Shown here piece by piece: positions 23,901-35,900 of a stretch of DNA of 64,000 nucleotides. Made by a program: the position numbers and the translations under genes. A model generated the notes under the pieces. The model made no database searches. It had not been told where the DNA came from and saw only the letters and a program-made list of their open reading frames with translations. Position 1 is the stretch's first letter. The number at the start of each line of letters is the position of its first letter. Source of the stretch: Sequoia sempervirens (taxonomy: Eukaryota; Streptophyta; Pinopsida; Cupressales; Cupressaceae); contig VDFB02187445.1 of the NCBI GenBank assembly GCA_007258455.2, positions 1 through 64,000 on the forward strand, read 5' to 3'.

Positions 23901-26900
23901 TTATTTTTTCTGGAATATCAGGCAGATTTACATTCTTCACCTTATTCTGGCAAAAACTTCATTTATCTATTGGATAAATTCTTTCATTTCCAGCATGATC
24001 ATTCTCAAAATCTAATTTATCAGTTGGCTGGAATTTATTTTTGGAAATAATGGCTCAAGTAATTTGAATTTAAATTCAGAATTTTAATATTCTCTTTGTG
24101 CATTTTTGCAGATTTATGATAGACAAGGGAGAACCTTCGAGGAAGATACAAATGAAGTTTGCCAGTAAGGGTTCGCAGCCAGAGTCCAAGATCAACTCTA
24201 AATGGAAGAATATCGTGGACACCAATCTCGGTCACGTAGATTTTGATGATTTTAAAAAGAGGATGTATGGAAGTGATGGATTCTTGCCTACGCCAATTGC
24301 ACGATGGATGATGCGGAATGGCATTGTCCAGGCGGCAAGATTTTCGCCAGCAATAGAATGTCCGGAGCTCATGGTAGAATGTGCATTGCACTATAATGCA
24401 CAAGAAAGACAGATTGAAGCACTTGAAGGAAGGATATTGGCATACTTGGGAGGGCTGGCTATATAGGAAGCATTTGGAATCCCAACCTACGACAAAACAT
24501 CTTATCAAACCAAGGATGATGCACGAAAACTTTATGAAGATCAACAAGGCCTCTATGCATCAAACATGAACAAGTCATGGTTGGTGAAGCCTAGACCCAA
24601 TGCCAAAAAATGCCCAAGAAGTTGTCTAGAATTGATTTTAAGGAAGAGTACAAAGACATTGTCTTGCTGTTGAACTGAATGGTGGGCAATCCTCAGGGTG
24701 CTCTCTTTGAAACCTCGATGTATTATTTCATTGATGAAATAACTTCCAGAGTAAAAATGATCAATTGGTCAAGGATGATCAGTGATAGTCTCCACGAGTA
24801 GATGACCAACTTGGAGAGGACCAAAACGTTCCACATGAGTTCCTATGTTATATATTTGCTTGCTAGAACCTACAAATATGCTATTCTAATTTGCAAGGGT
24901 GTAGTTGGAAATGGCGAAGGAGAATTCAAGGTCTATGACTGCTATCCTCAGTTGTAGTTGGGTGAGAAATCACACTTTAGACGGGCGCATGATGCCTTCC
25001 TCATGTATAACACTAGAATACTTCAAGGAGGAACGCATCAAAGACTCACCAGTGAAGCCAAAAGTTTAATCAGCCGATATGGATCCTGGTTTATCCAGTT
25101 TCCTAGATTCACATACATTAGAATTCAAGGATTCACAGGTCACCCTTATAGGTTGCCGATTTATCCCACCAATAGAATAGTTCTGCTAGAGGTTCTAAGG
25201 CAACTAGAGACATATCAAAATATTCAAAGGCCAAAGCAGAAAGCAACAGTCACCTTTCCACTCTTTATTGGAAGCATGTTAGAATCTTGTCCATCGGCGC
25301 AAGCAGTAGAAAGTGCCTGATTGCAAATACAATGGTACCCGTTCACTTCCTAGAAGTCCAGGGCTGACTTTGATCCACTTCATCATATTGGAACTGTGGA
25401 CAGGATGAAATATAAACACAAAATTGACCTAGAAGACTTTTGGGCAAATGCTGCTGATGAGATTGACGTGAGGAAAAGACTATGGTCAAGACTACCGTTG
25501 GATATGATAAGGACAACAAAGTTCTTCCGCATACCTGATCAACTTGAAGATGATGGAGTGTACGTGCAGCCGGGCTTTGATGAAAGGCAACCGCTTCCTC
25601 CTATGAGATGGTTTGAGCTTGAGCTTGGTGACTTAACGATATTATGAGGCTCTTGTTCAAGTATTCGTGATGGTGGATAGACCAGCAAGTGCAAATTTTG
25701 CGGCAAAGGAATGTGCCATTTACATATGACTTGATAGGTGATGCAAAGTCTTGTTCTTTGAATGTTGGTGCATCTCAGGGAAGTGAACTAACCAAGATTG
25801 CTAACCCAAAGAAAAGAAAAGAAATGATCAATGATTCTACAAGGCAAAACAAAGAAAGGGAACAAATGATGAGGGACCTGCTCAAGGGATGTAGAAATCC
25901 AGGGCCCTTCATCCAGCCACATCTAGAAATATGGATGAGATATTGATCATGGAGGAAGAGTCATGGGGACAATTCAGATTTCCTTTGCCAGTTCTGGAAA
26001 AGGATATGGAGCCAATACAGCTAAAAGATGATGATCATCACTCCCCTACAGGCACGGAGATTCTTGAGTCAGATGATAATATGGATATCATGGAAGGAGA
26101 ATTCCAAGAGGGAATGATTTCCACCCTCAAGGGAATTTAGAAAGTCCCATCTGTACAAGAAATTCAGGATATGCAAGACATTTAGGATAATCAGGAAGAT
26201 GAAATTGAGCAGCCAACAATCCTAGATTCGCTGAAAGAAAGGTTGAAAACTAAGGTACCGACAAAAATACCAAACGAAGAGGATACTGCAAACTTCTTGG
26301 CGAGGCTAGAATAGGCTACTACAAAGAAGCTAGCCAAGAAATTTTCTACAATACAGAGAGATGAAGCTTGTAACCATACAGTGCAGATTACAGTACAAAT
26401 AGTTGAGAAATCGCAAGATGAAATTGCCCCAAATGAGTATGTTGTTACAACCATTGATATTGGTCCAAGAACAAAAGGGCAGGAAGTTGAGGACCTGGAT
26501 AACTCTGTTGCCACCATTAAATCTAGGCTTGAAAAAGAAGTGGCGAAGAAAAGAGAATACAAAAAGGAGATTGAGCGCTTAAAAGAATACATCCAACATT
26601 TAACCAGGCCGCTCAATCAAGGTGACCAATCAACCCTTCCACTTCCAAACTCTTGATAGGAGCTAGTAAGAAATTTTGAAGAGGAATTGACTACAACCAG
26701 GGAAACCAAGGAATGGATGGAAGGAAATCAAAAAGAGGCAATGGCATTCATAGAAAAGTTGGCATATGTTTATGGGCAAACCTCCTCTCTGCTCTCACAA
26801 GTGGTAAACCTTGTAGAAACATGGGACGGTCTCCAAGACATTCAAAGCAAAATTATCCCATGTCTTCGAGAGATAAAGGGGGTTTTGAAGTAAAGATTGA

Positions 26901-29900
26901 TTGATGAGAAGTTCATTGAGGCAGGAGTTGCATATGATTTCAGCAACTGGTATTATGCATTGATTTCACAAGTGGAAGTCTTGGAAAGAGTGAAGGCAGA
27001 TGGCGCTAAAATTGAAGAACAAGTAAGTGGAATCCAGAATAAAATTTTCCAAATGGCTGCTGATGTTTTTGACAAAGACATTGTCCGAAGAAAACACTTG
27101 CAGTTAGAAAATTTGAAGGATAAAGTTCAAAGGATTTCCCCTACCACTATCAGGAAATCCTGAAAGAAAATTTGACTAAGACATTCAGCTTCTTGACCGT
27201 CCGAAACACCTTCCTGCTGCATGAATTAGAATGGGCGATTGCCTTTGCGGAGTGTGTAGACAGTTTAGACTTGCTGGAATACAAAGTTAGCACGCTATCG
27301 GACATCACCATCGAGGAAGTCACCGTGATCGTGTCCAGGTTCATTGAACGTAGTGCTATGGAAGTGGATAAGGATGCAACTCCCAGTGCATGACTTCTTT
27401 GTTGTTAACTGATTGTTAGTTGGGAAACCCTAATTAGGGTTTTGTTATTTTAAATCTGGGCCGCTAATCTTGAATTGATCTTGGCCATTCATTGTATTCT
27501 TGAAACTCTATATAACCCTCCCCCCCCCCTCACCCCTCACTCTCTCTCTCTCATTTCATTATTAGGAGATCATGGAGATAGAGAATAGAGAATAAGAGAG
27601 AGTTCTATGAAATTGTTGCTGAAAACTATTTTGATAATAAAGTTCATAATGCATGAAATGCTTTAAATCCTTTCATTGTCAAATGGTTGCATGGTTGCAT
27701 ATTTCTCTTCCTTGTAGAGTAGATTTAAACTAGAATTTCATTTGAATGTATGTTAAGGGAATGATAGATTGATAGTAAAGATTAGTGAAACTAGGCTCAT
27801 ACTTTCTTTGAATGGATACTTTTTGTTCAATGCATAAAGTTAGACTGAGCTTTTGATGTGGATGCTTCAATGTTTACTTTGAATAATGTTGTTCTATTGA
27901 TGGTGTTGTTCGTAGTAAAGAAATCTTAGGCACAAATCCCAGAAGATTTCACTTGCTTTGTGTAGTTGTCGTTTAGCGTGGCGAAACTAAGTATTATTTT
28001 TTTAGTTTCACTTAATCCTTACTATCTCTTGATTTCATAGGAATAGTATAGGATTTCTAAACCCTTACTCTTTTTTTCACTTTTTTTAAATCTAAAGTCA
28101 AAATATTTCAAAAAAAATAATACAACATTCAAGTCCTTGTTCTGAGTAACTAACTAGAGTAAATCCCTTTGTGTTAACGGCCAATCTCAACGACCATAGA
28201 GCTTATCCACACCTAACTTACGAAACATTGGAATTGCCGTATGATCTTTCTTGCAATCTGAGCATACAAGGTAGTTTTTCAAGAGAGGATAGAGCGTCTC
28301 TGGATACTTTATTCTAGAGTGTTTGGTGTGTCATAAAACAAGCATCAACAGGACGCAAACCCCATTCAATGATTGTCATTATCTGGACGTAGAAGAGAAC
28401 CATTTCTGTACAAGATGTGAAGTTTGTTGGCATTATTGGAGTTTAGCAGAAACAAGTGGAAACCAATCTATAAGACATTGGGGATTTTTGAGCAAGTTCA
28501 TGGTGTATAGCTGGTTGGAGATGATTTTGGCGAGTGGAAACAATCTGCACTCATACTAGAAGGTTGTATTGAACCTAAGACTGAATTGCTGCATTTTGTG
28601 AATAAGTAGGGGTTTGCTCAATATGAATTAACTCAACAGAGTATGGCGTGGAGCATGGAGGTGAACTTCTGAGTGAGCATATTTTGTTTTCAAGGCATGA
28701 CTCCTAATATGAGTTTTGGGCATATCTTTAGTAGTTGCTCAATGTACTTCTAGGTTCTTGGTTACTTTGATCTAATGTTAAATTCTGCAATTCTGATTTG
28801 AATTTCAGAGTGATTCACAAAACTATTGAATTGTATCGAAAATTCTAAAATAAAACTCTTGAATGCATACAATTATATTTTATGAGTTGTTTACTGTACA
28901 AGAAAATACTCCGTGTACACACTTGTTGAAACAAAACAAATCTACCAAACAATATCTTTTTGCATAAACTCTTCAAACTACTGAGAAAGAATATTTCCGT
29001 GGCATCAGAGCTTAGAATCCTACCAGCTTGTTGGGAATTCATTGTTGCATGTCACATAGATATTTCACCAAAAGTAGGTCCGTACAATAGGAAGAAGGAG
29101 TTGATAATAACACAGCCGAGGCTAAGATGGGTGAGAGAAGAGGTGAAAGCCCACCGAGAAAATTGAATGCACAATTGGATAATTTTTTGACCACATTTTC
29201 CCAGTAGCAGCAACAAATGCTACAACAGTTTCAGGATCATATGATTACAGCCATGGGGCAAATGAGATTGGATCGTGCTAGACTGAGTAGATCAAGTAGT
29301 AGCCATAGTAGAAGTGATGTTAGTCATGGGAATTGTGATAGAGCAGCCACTAATGCTGATAGGACAACAAGCACAATGTCTGATCGGCCTTTACGTCCTA
29401 CATTAAGCTGAAGTGGAGGCAATTTCAGAGTTGGAGGAAGATACTCACATCCCTGATGATGTTATGATGGCTCATGAGGAATACAAAATGCTTCTAGCTG
29501 AAGTGAGTTAGTTGATTAACTTGAATCAGTTTATGAATCAGCAGAGAGATAAAAACAAAGTTTGACTGGAAAGGCAAGAAAGGGGTCTCAGAAGGCAAAC
29601 CAATCAAGGCACTCGACCCAAGCAATACAAGGAAGCATTAAATAAGATTCCTTTACCGACCTTTGATGGAAGCGGGAAAATAAGTGCTAGATCATGGGTG
29701 CATAAGCTTGACACCTTCCTGTTCTTGAAACCTATGGAGGACAAAAAGGTTATTCAATTCGCTATGATGCATATGGAGGGAGTAGCATATGACTGGTGGC
29801 ACCATGGGTTGGTTTCATAGGACCATACCATGATATGTTCATATGAGGAGTTTGTTGATAAATTGATTGCATGCTTTGACCGGAAGGATATTGAGGCTTA

Positions 29901-32900
29901 CTACAGGGACTTGGCTCAGTTGAAACAAAATTGGACATGTTGAGACTTACATTAATGAGTTCCAGAAGATGGCAGTCATGGTTCCTGATATGTGCGAGAG
30001 GCGAGTTAGTATGTTGTTTGTTGAGGGTCTGAGTGACAAATTAAGGGGTTTAGTTAAGGCTCATAAGCCTAGTAAATGACATGATGCCATTGGCCTAGCC
30101 TTGGATTTGGAGACTACCTTGCCCCGCCAACCTCAGAAAAAGACTTTCGGTGGATTTCCGTCAAAACAAAAGAGCTTCAAGCAACCAAAAAACAACACAC
30201 CGAAATCTGATCAGGAATCTAGAAATGAGCCATGGAATTGTGATCACCGTTGCCTTGGGAAAGGCAAGGCTCATTTGATTGAGGTCATTTCAGATGATGT
30301 GGAGCAAGATGTTCATGAGACTAGTATTGAAGATGACAGTGGATAGGAGGAACAACCTCCACAGTTAGAGTTGGTTGATTTTGGAGCCAAGGAGACTCCC
30401 CAGAGCAACATTGCCTCACTATCCGGGGTCCCTAGACTTCATCCATTCCGTTTGAAGGGTGTCATTAAGGGACAACGCATGGTCTGCTTGGTGGACAATA
30501 GAGCCACCCACAATTTCATCGATGAGGGTCTAGTAGTGAAGCGTGGGCTATAGGTTGAGGAGTTTTCAGGGTTCAATGTAACTGTAGCAGATGGGTTTCA
30601 ATTGAATTGCACCAGGATGGTTCCCCAACTTAGCATCCGGATTGGAGACTGCACTTTGACTGATGACTTCTATGTGCTGAGTCTTGGTAATATTGATGTA
30701 GTGTTGGGTTTGCAGTGGTTGCAGTCACTTGGGAGATACATTCAGGACTTCCGCAGAATGGAGTTGGAGTTTATGGTTGATGATAAGAAGATTGTGTTGA
30801 AGGCCATGTCTAATGGTGGTCCTTGGCTAGTGTCAGCTAGAAGGATGGAGGCTTTACTCAGACATGGGGAGGTGGATTGGGCAGTACAATGCTTTTTTTC
30901 TACCAAGCCTACCTCAGACAGCAAACCACACCTCCATGTTGTTATCTAGACAGTGTTGGATAAGCATGGGGTAGTATTTGGAGACATTCCTGCAGGTCGA
31001 CTACTTGATGGAGGGTTCAAGCATGTCATTGAGCTTCAGGAGGGGGCTAAACTAGTCATAACTATGCCCTATCGACACCCACACCATTTTAAGGAGGAGA
31101 TTGAGAAGACAATCAAGGAGATACTAAGCATGGGACACATTCGGCCCAGTTCTAGTCCATTTGCCTCATCAGTTTTGGTAAAAAAAAAAAAGGATGGAAC
31201 TATGTGCATGTGCATAGATTATAGGGCCTTGAATAAGAAAACCATAAAGAATAGATATCCTTTTCCTAGGATCCATGAACTGCTTGATGAGTTACATTGG
31301 GCCGTGTTCTTTTCCAAGATTGATCTTCGCTCGAGCTATCATCAGATACGAGTTCGGGAAGAAGATGTTCACAAAACTGCTTTCCGTTGTCACTACGACC
31401 ATTTTGAATTCCTAGTCATGCCAATTGGACTCATGAATGCACTAGCCACATTCCAGTCATGCATGAACCACACTTTCCGTGAGTAGTTGCAGAAATTTGT
31501 TTTGGTATTCTTTTATGATATTTTGATTTAAAGCAGAACTTGGGAGGATCACCTGCATCATTTGGATGTCTAAGTGTGAGTTCAGGATGACTGAGATACT
31601 CTATCTTGGACATGTGATTGGAGCTGATAGTGTGAAGGTACACCAAGGGAAAATACAGGCAATTCTGGATTGGTTACCACCGAAGAACATATTAGAGTTG
31701 AGAGCCTTTTTGGGTTTGTGCTCTTACTACATGACATTTGTGAGAGGTTTCTCTCAGTTGGCATCATCCTTGACAAACCTTACTAAGAAAGGTGCGTTTC
31801 TTTGGACTAAGGAGGCATAGGTGACATTTGATAGGCTCAAGGAGGTTATGAGCTCGTGTCCAATTTTAGCATTGTTGAATTTTACACAACCATTTGTCTT
31901 AGAGTGTGATGCTTCGGGTCAAGGAGTTGGTGTAGTTCTAATGTAGAATTGACATTCGATGCATTCGAGAGTAGGAAGTTAAGAGACATCGAGAGGTTGT
32001 ACTCTACTTATGATAAGGAGATGCTAGCGATTATGCATGTGCTAGCTAAGTTTAGGCAGTACTTAGTGGGGACTAAATTTGTGGCCAGGACTGATCACAA
32101 CAGTCTCATATATTTTCTTGAACAGAAAGACTTGAATGAATAACAACAAAAGTGGGTGAGCAAGATTCAGGCATATGACTTTGATGTTGAATACGTGAAG
32201 GGGAAGAAGAACATTGTTGCTGATGCTCTTTCCAGGAAACCAACACTTTGATCTCTCATTGAGATTTCAGCTGACTGGAAATCTCAATTAGTGGCCGAAT
32301 ACACCAAAAACACTTTTGCTTGTGATTTGATTGATGGTCGGGTACAGGATGATAGATATTCAGTGGTCAATGACATCATTTATTACTAGAACTTAATTTA
32401 TCTTGTACTAGGATCGAAGCTGAAGGCTAGGATTATGAGGGCCATGCACGATACCCCTCTAATAGGACATCCAGGGTTCTTCAAAACTTATTGTCAGATT
32501 CGTGAGAGGTTCACTTGGAAGGTTTTGAAAGATGATGTGTTGCAGTATGTTAGAGAATGCCTGGCTTGCCAGCAAAACAAGGCAGAACACACATACCCTG
32601 CAGGTCTTCTGCAGCCATTGCCGATACCTGAGCAGAAGTGGGAAGGAATATCCATGGACTTTATCATAGGACTGCCACGTGTCTAGGGGAGAGATTGCAT
32701 ATTTGCAGTTGTGGATAGTTGACCAAATATGCCCATTTCTTTGCTATATCTACTAACTACACCACAGTTCAGGTGGCAAAGTTATTCTTCAGGGAGGTAT
32801 TCAAGTTGCATGGGCTCCCCAAAACAATTGTCAGTGATCGGGACAACAGATTCTTAAGTATGTTTTGGCAAGAGTTGTTTTGTTTGGAAGGTACAGAGTT

Positions 32901-35900
32901 GACACTAAGCACAAGTTACCATTCGCAAACCGATGGTCAGACAGAGATAGTAAATAGGTGGATTGAAGGATAATTGCAAAATTATGTGTCAGGGCAGCAG
33001 TGTGCTTGGATTAGATGGTTGGATTTAGGTGAGTATTGCTACAATACTACCTACCACATGTTGATTAGCATGTCTCCCTTCAGAGCCTTATACGGGTATG
33101 ATGCCTTATCATTTGTAGATTTGGCCTTTGACGACAATAAGGTCTTAAGGGCCAAGGACAAAATGCAGAACTATCGGGATATTCTCAAGGCATTGAAGGA
33201 CAATCTGCAACATACACAAAACCAACAAAAAATGTATGTTGATAGGCATAGGGTCGAGAGATCGTTTGAGATTGGAGACTTAGTTTTTCTGTGTTTGCAG
33301 CCTTATCAACAATCTTCATTGAAGAAAAGTGGTGCAGAAAAACTTAAGCCACGCTTTTATGGACCATACAAGGTAATGAGGAGAATTGGTGAAGTTGCAT
33401 ATGAATTAGAACTTCTTGAGGATAGTAAGTTTCACAATGTCTTCCATGTTTCTTGCCTCAAAAAGGGATTGGGTCAGCAGGTTGTGGCATCTTTGGAGCT
33501 TCCTCCACTTGATGAAGAAGGAAATTTGGTTCTAATACCTGAAGGAATTGTAGATTGGAGAGAAAGGAAATTGAGAAATAAGGTGATTCGAGAATATTTG
33601 ATCAAATGGAAAGATTTGCCAGTTGAAGATGCAACATGGGAAGGGTAAGAGATTCTTCAGCATCCTAATTTGAGATTGCTAGAGGACCAGCAATTTTGAG
33701 AAGGGAGTACTCTAATGTCCCTTTCTGCATAAGATCGAGTATCAAGGGAAAAAATGGCATTCTAACCTTTCTATTCCCGAAGGTTAGAGAAAACAACTGT
33801 TCTAAGGGAATATGCGGATAATTAGATTGGAGGCCAAAAGCTATAGTTCACTTAATTTAATTTAATTATTCTTTACGGATAAGTGGGACCACTTTAAATA
33901 TCAATTCCTTTCACTAGGCAATTCCATATGGTGGTTAATAAATTAGAATAAGCCTAAGTCTTTTTAATGCAAAAAGACGATTTATTGATGAGGAGATAAG
34001 ATCATTGTGGGGAAGACTGCTGATTTTTTCCAAATTTGACTTGAGCTCACTTAGGGAAAAAACACCTGCTTTCATGAAGAAAGGATGGGCAACTTCAAGG
34101 TTTATAATAAGCTCGTTTTGGATGGAGTGGCATTATTCAGAAAATTACTTGATTTTTATTCCTCTATCGAGCTCTGAAAGAAGGTTTAACCAGGATGCAA
34201 CCCTTGGCTTTGAGTTGACTGGGATGCAAACCCCATTCAATGATTGTCATTATCTGGACGTAGAAGAGAACCATTTCTGTACAAGACGTGAAGTTTGTTG
34301 GCGTTATTGGAGTCTAGCAGAGACAAGCGGCAACCAATCTATGAGACGTTGGGGATTTCTGAGCAAGTTCATGGCGTATAGCTCGCTGGAGATGATTTTG
34401 GCAAGTGGAAACAATTTGCATTCATACTAGAAGGTCGTATTGAACCTGAGACTGAACCGCTGCATTTTGTGAATAAGTAGGGGTCTGCTCAATATGAATT
34501 AACTCCCAACTGAGTATGGTGTGGAGCATGGAGGTGAACTTCTGAGTGAGCATATTCTGTTTTCAAGGTGTGACTCCTAATATGAGTTCTGGAAGTATCT
34601 TTAGTAGTTGCTCAACCTACTTCCAGGTTCTTGGTTAGTTTGATTTAATGTTAAATTCTGCAATTCTGATTTGAATTTCTGAGTGATTCACAAGACTGTT
34701 GAATTGTATTGAAAATTCTGAAATAAAACTCTTGAATGCATACAATTATATTTTATGAGTTGTTTACTGTACAAGAAAATACTTTGTGTGCAAACTTGGT
34801 GAAACAAAACAAATCTACCAACAAAAGCTTTTTGCATAAGCTCTTCAAACTACCGAGAAAGAATATTTTAGTTTCTGTACTTTTACCTTAATGTGCTAGT
34901 TTCTTTCTAGTGTTGGGATCAGCAAGCAAATCACAACATTTTTCTGATATCATGGGAAATACCTTTGCCAACAGCTACCTTTTATATGCAACCTCATCAG
35001 TAATGAACTTAAAATATTTTATCATTGTTTAGTACATTGATATGCACAAACCTATGTGCTGAGCATTACTTGAAACATCTCTAAGCGTTGAAGCATTGAG
35101 AACATTGTCTTATCCTCTGAATTTGTATACCTATTTGGACGAAAATGTTTTTTCTTTTTTCCTTGATGTAGTCAACAGTCTTGTGTATGATCAGCTAGTT
35201 CATCATGACTTGAAGTAATTTTCTTTTGGCCTGATAAATTTCTTTAGTTTGTTCTATGTCAATAATAATGACATTATTAAAGAGTAGGACCAGTCAACCT
35301 TTTTCATGTTAGTAGGCAGAATGAGTTTGGGTTTAATGTGCCAAACCACCTTTTTTTTATCAATGTGTCTGGATTTAGTTCATCCAAGCTGTTGGTAAAA
35401 TTTGTGAGGTTTTTAATACTTGAGTTGTTTCATGGTAAAACTATACCGAGCTTTGTTCATTCTGATGGGATCTTATGTTTTTAATGGAAGTGGTTGTGCT
35501 CAATCCTATAGCAACAGTGTCCAGACCAAGGACAGTGCCCATACTTTTCTTGGAATTAATTGTAGCTTGACTGAGCTTCCATATCCTCTTAGGAAAGTTA
35601 TTTCCTTTTATGAGGTGTGATATAGTTTTTAATACGACTAAGTTTCTATTTTCTTTTCCAGTTTTAGATAAGCAAAAGGGAATTTCAATTCAGGTGGTTC
35701 AGCAACTACAGATTTTACTTTATTTTTGCTCCCGTTAATTACATATTTCAATTTTCTCGAAGTTTTAATTTTGATTTTCCACTACTTTCAGTTTGTCAGA
35801 TTCAGACATTACATCTGTTTGGTATTGATAGCTTTTTAAATTTCAATTTCTTCGGTTGTTTTTGATGTTCTGTTTTATTTCAATGTTCTGTTCTGGTCTC

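Larger units (their letters stand above)
22207..28350 (+). mobile_element. Family X unit, copy X1 (6.1 kb, TGTTG..CAACA)
   Basis: The unit begins TGTTGTGACC and ends GCATCAACA, bordered by a perfect 5-bp duplication GGACG (22202-22206 and 28351-28355). The 3' LTR of the host element is uninterrupted at the matching point (34221), which proves an insertion. In order it holds a short hairpin near the left end (CCCCATTGCAAATGGGG, 22230-22246), a 41-bp-period motif array (22739-23266), a long decayed frame (24152-27393), and a right-end region with a TATA box (27507-27514). No left/right long repeat, reverse transcriptase, integrase, primer site or polypurine tract is visible. The structure fits a giant solo LTR with a gene in U3. 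A non-LTR, non-autonomous unit is the alternative. A second copy is at 53743-60009. Confidence 0.8.
21704..28998 (+). repeat. 5' LTR of element 3, interrupted by X1
   Basis: The LTR is in two parts, 21704-22206 and 28356-28998, separated by the 6.1-kb X1 unit and its duplicated GGACG. Joined, it matches the 3' LTR from GCATAAGATCG to GAGAAAGAATATTT. The left end lacks the CCCTTTC present in the 3' LTR. An AATAAA signal lies near 28851. Confidence 0.85.
21704..34870 (+). mobile_element. Ty3/gypsy chromovirus in intron 3 (element 3)
   Basis: This is a sense-strand LTR retrotransposon with 5' LTR 21704-28998 (split by the X1 unit), primer-binding site 29000-29011, gag, protease, RT, RNase H, integrase and chromodomain up to about 33700, a polypurine tract, and 3' LTR 33716-34870. 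The order and the C-terminal chromodomain make it a chromovirus of the same family as element 2. The coding region has many stops and frame changes. The two LTRs share long near-identical blocks, for example TAACCTTTCTATTCCCGAAG. No clean target duplication was found; the first bases of the 5' LTR appear altered. Confidence 0.88.

Noticed and set aside
22207..28350. Family X as a DNA transposon or Helitron
   Set aside because: Perfect 5-bp duplications with TG..CA ends fit retroviral-type integration. No long terminal inverted repeats or transposase are visible, and Helitrons make no target duplication.
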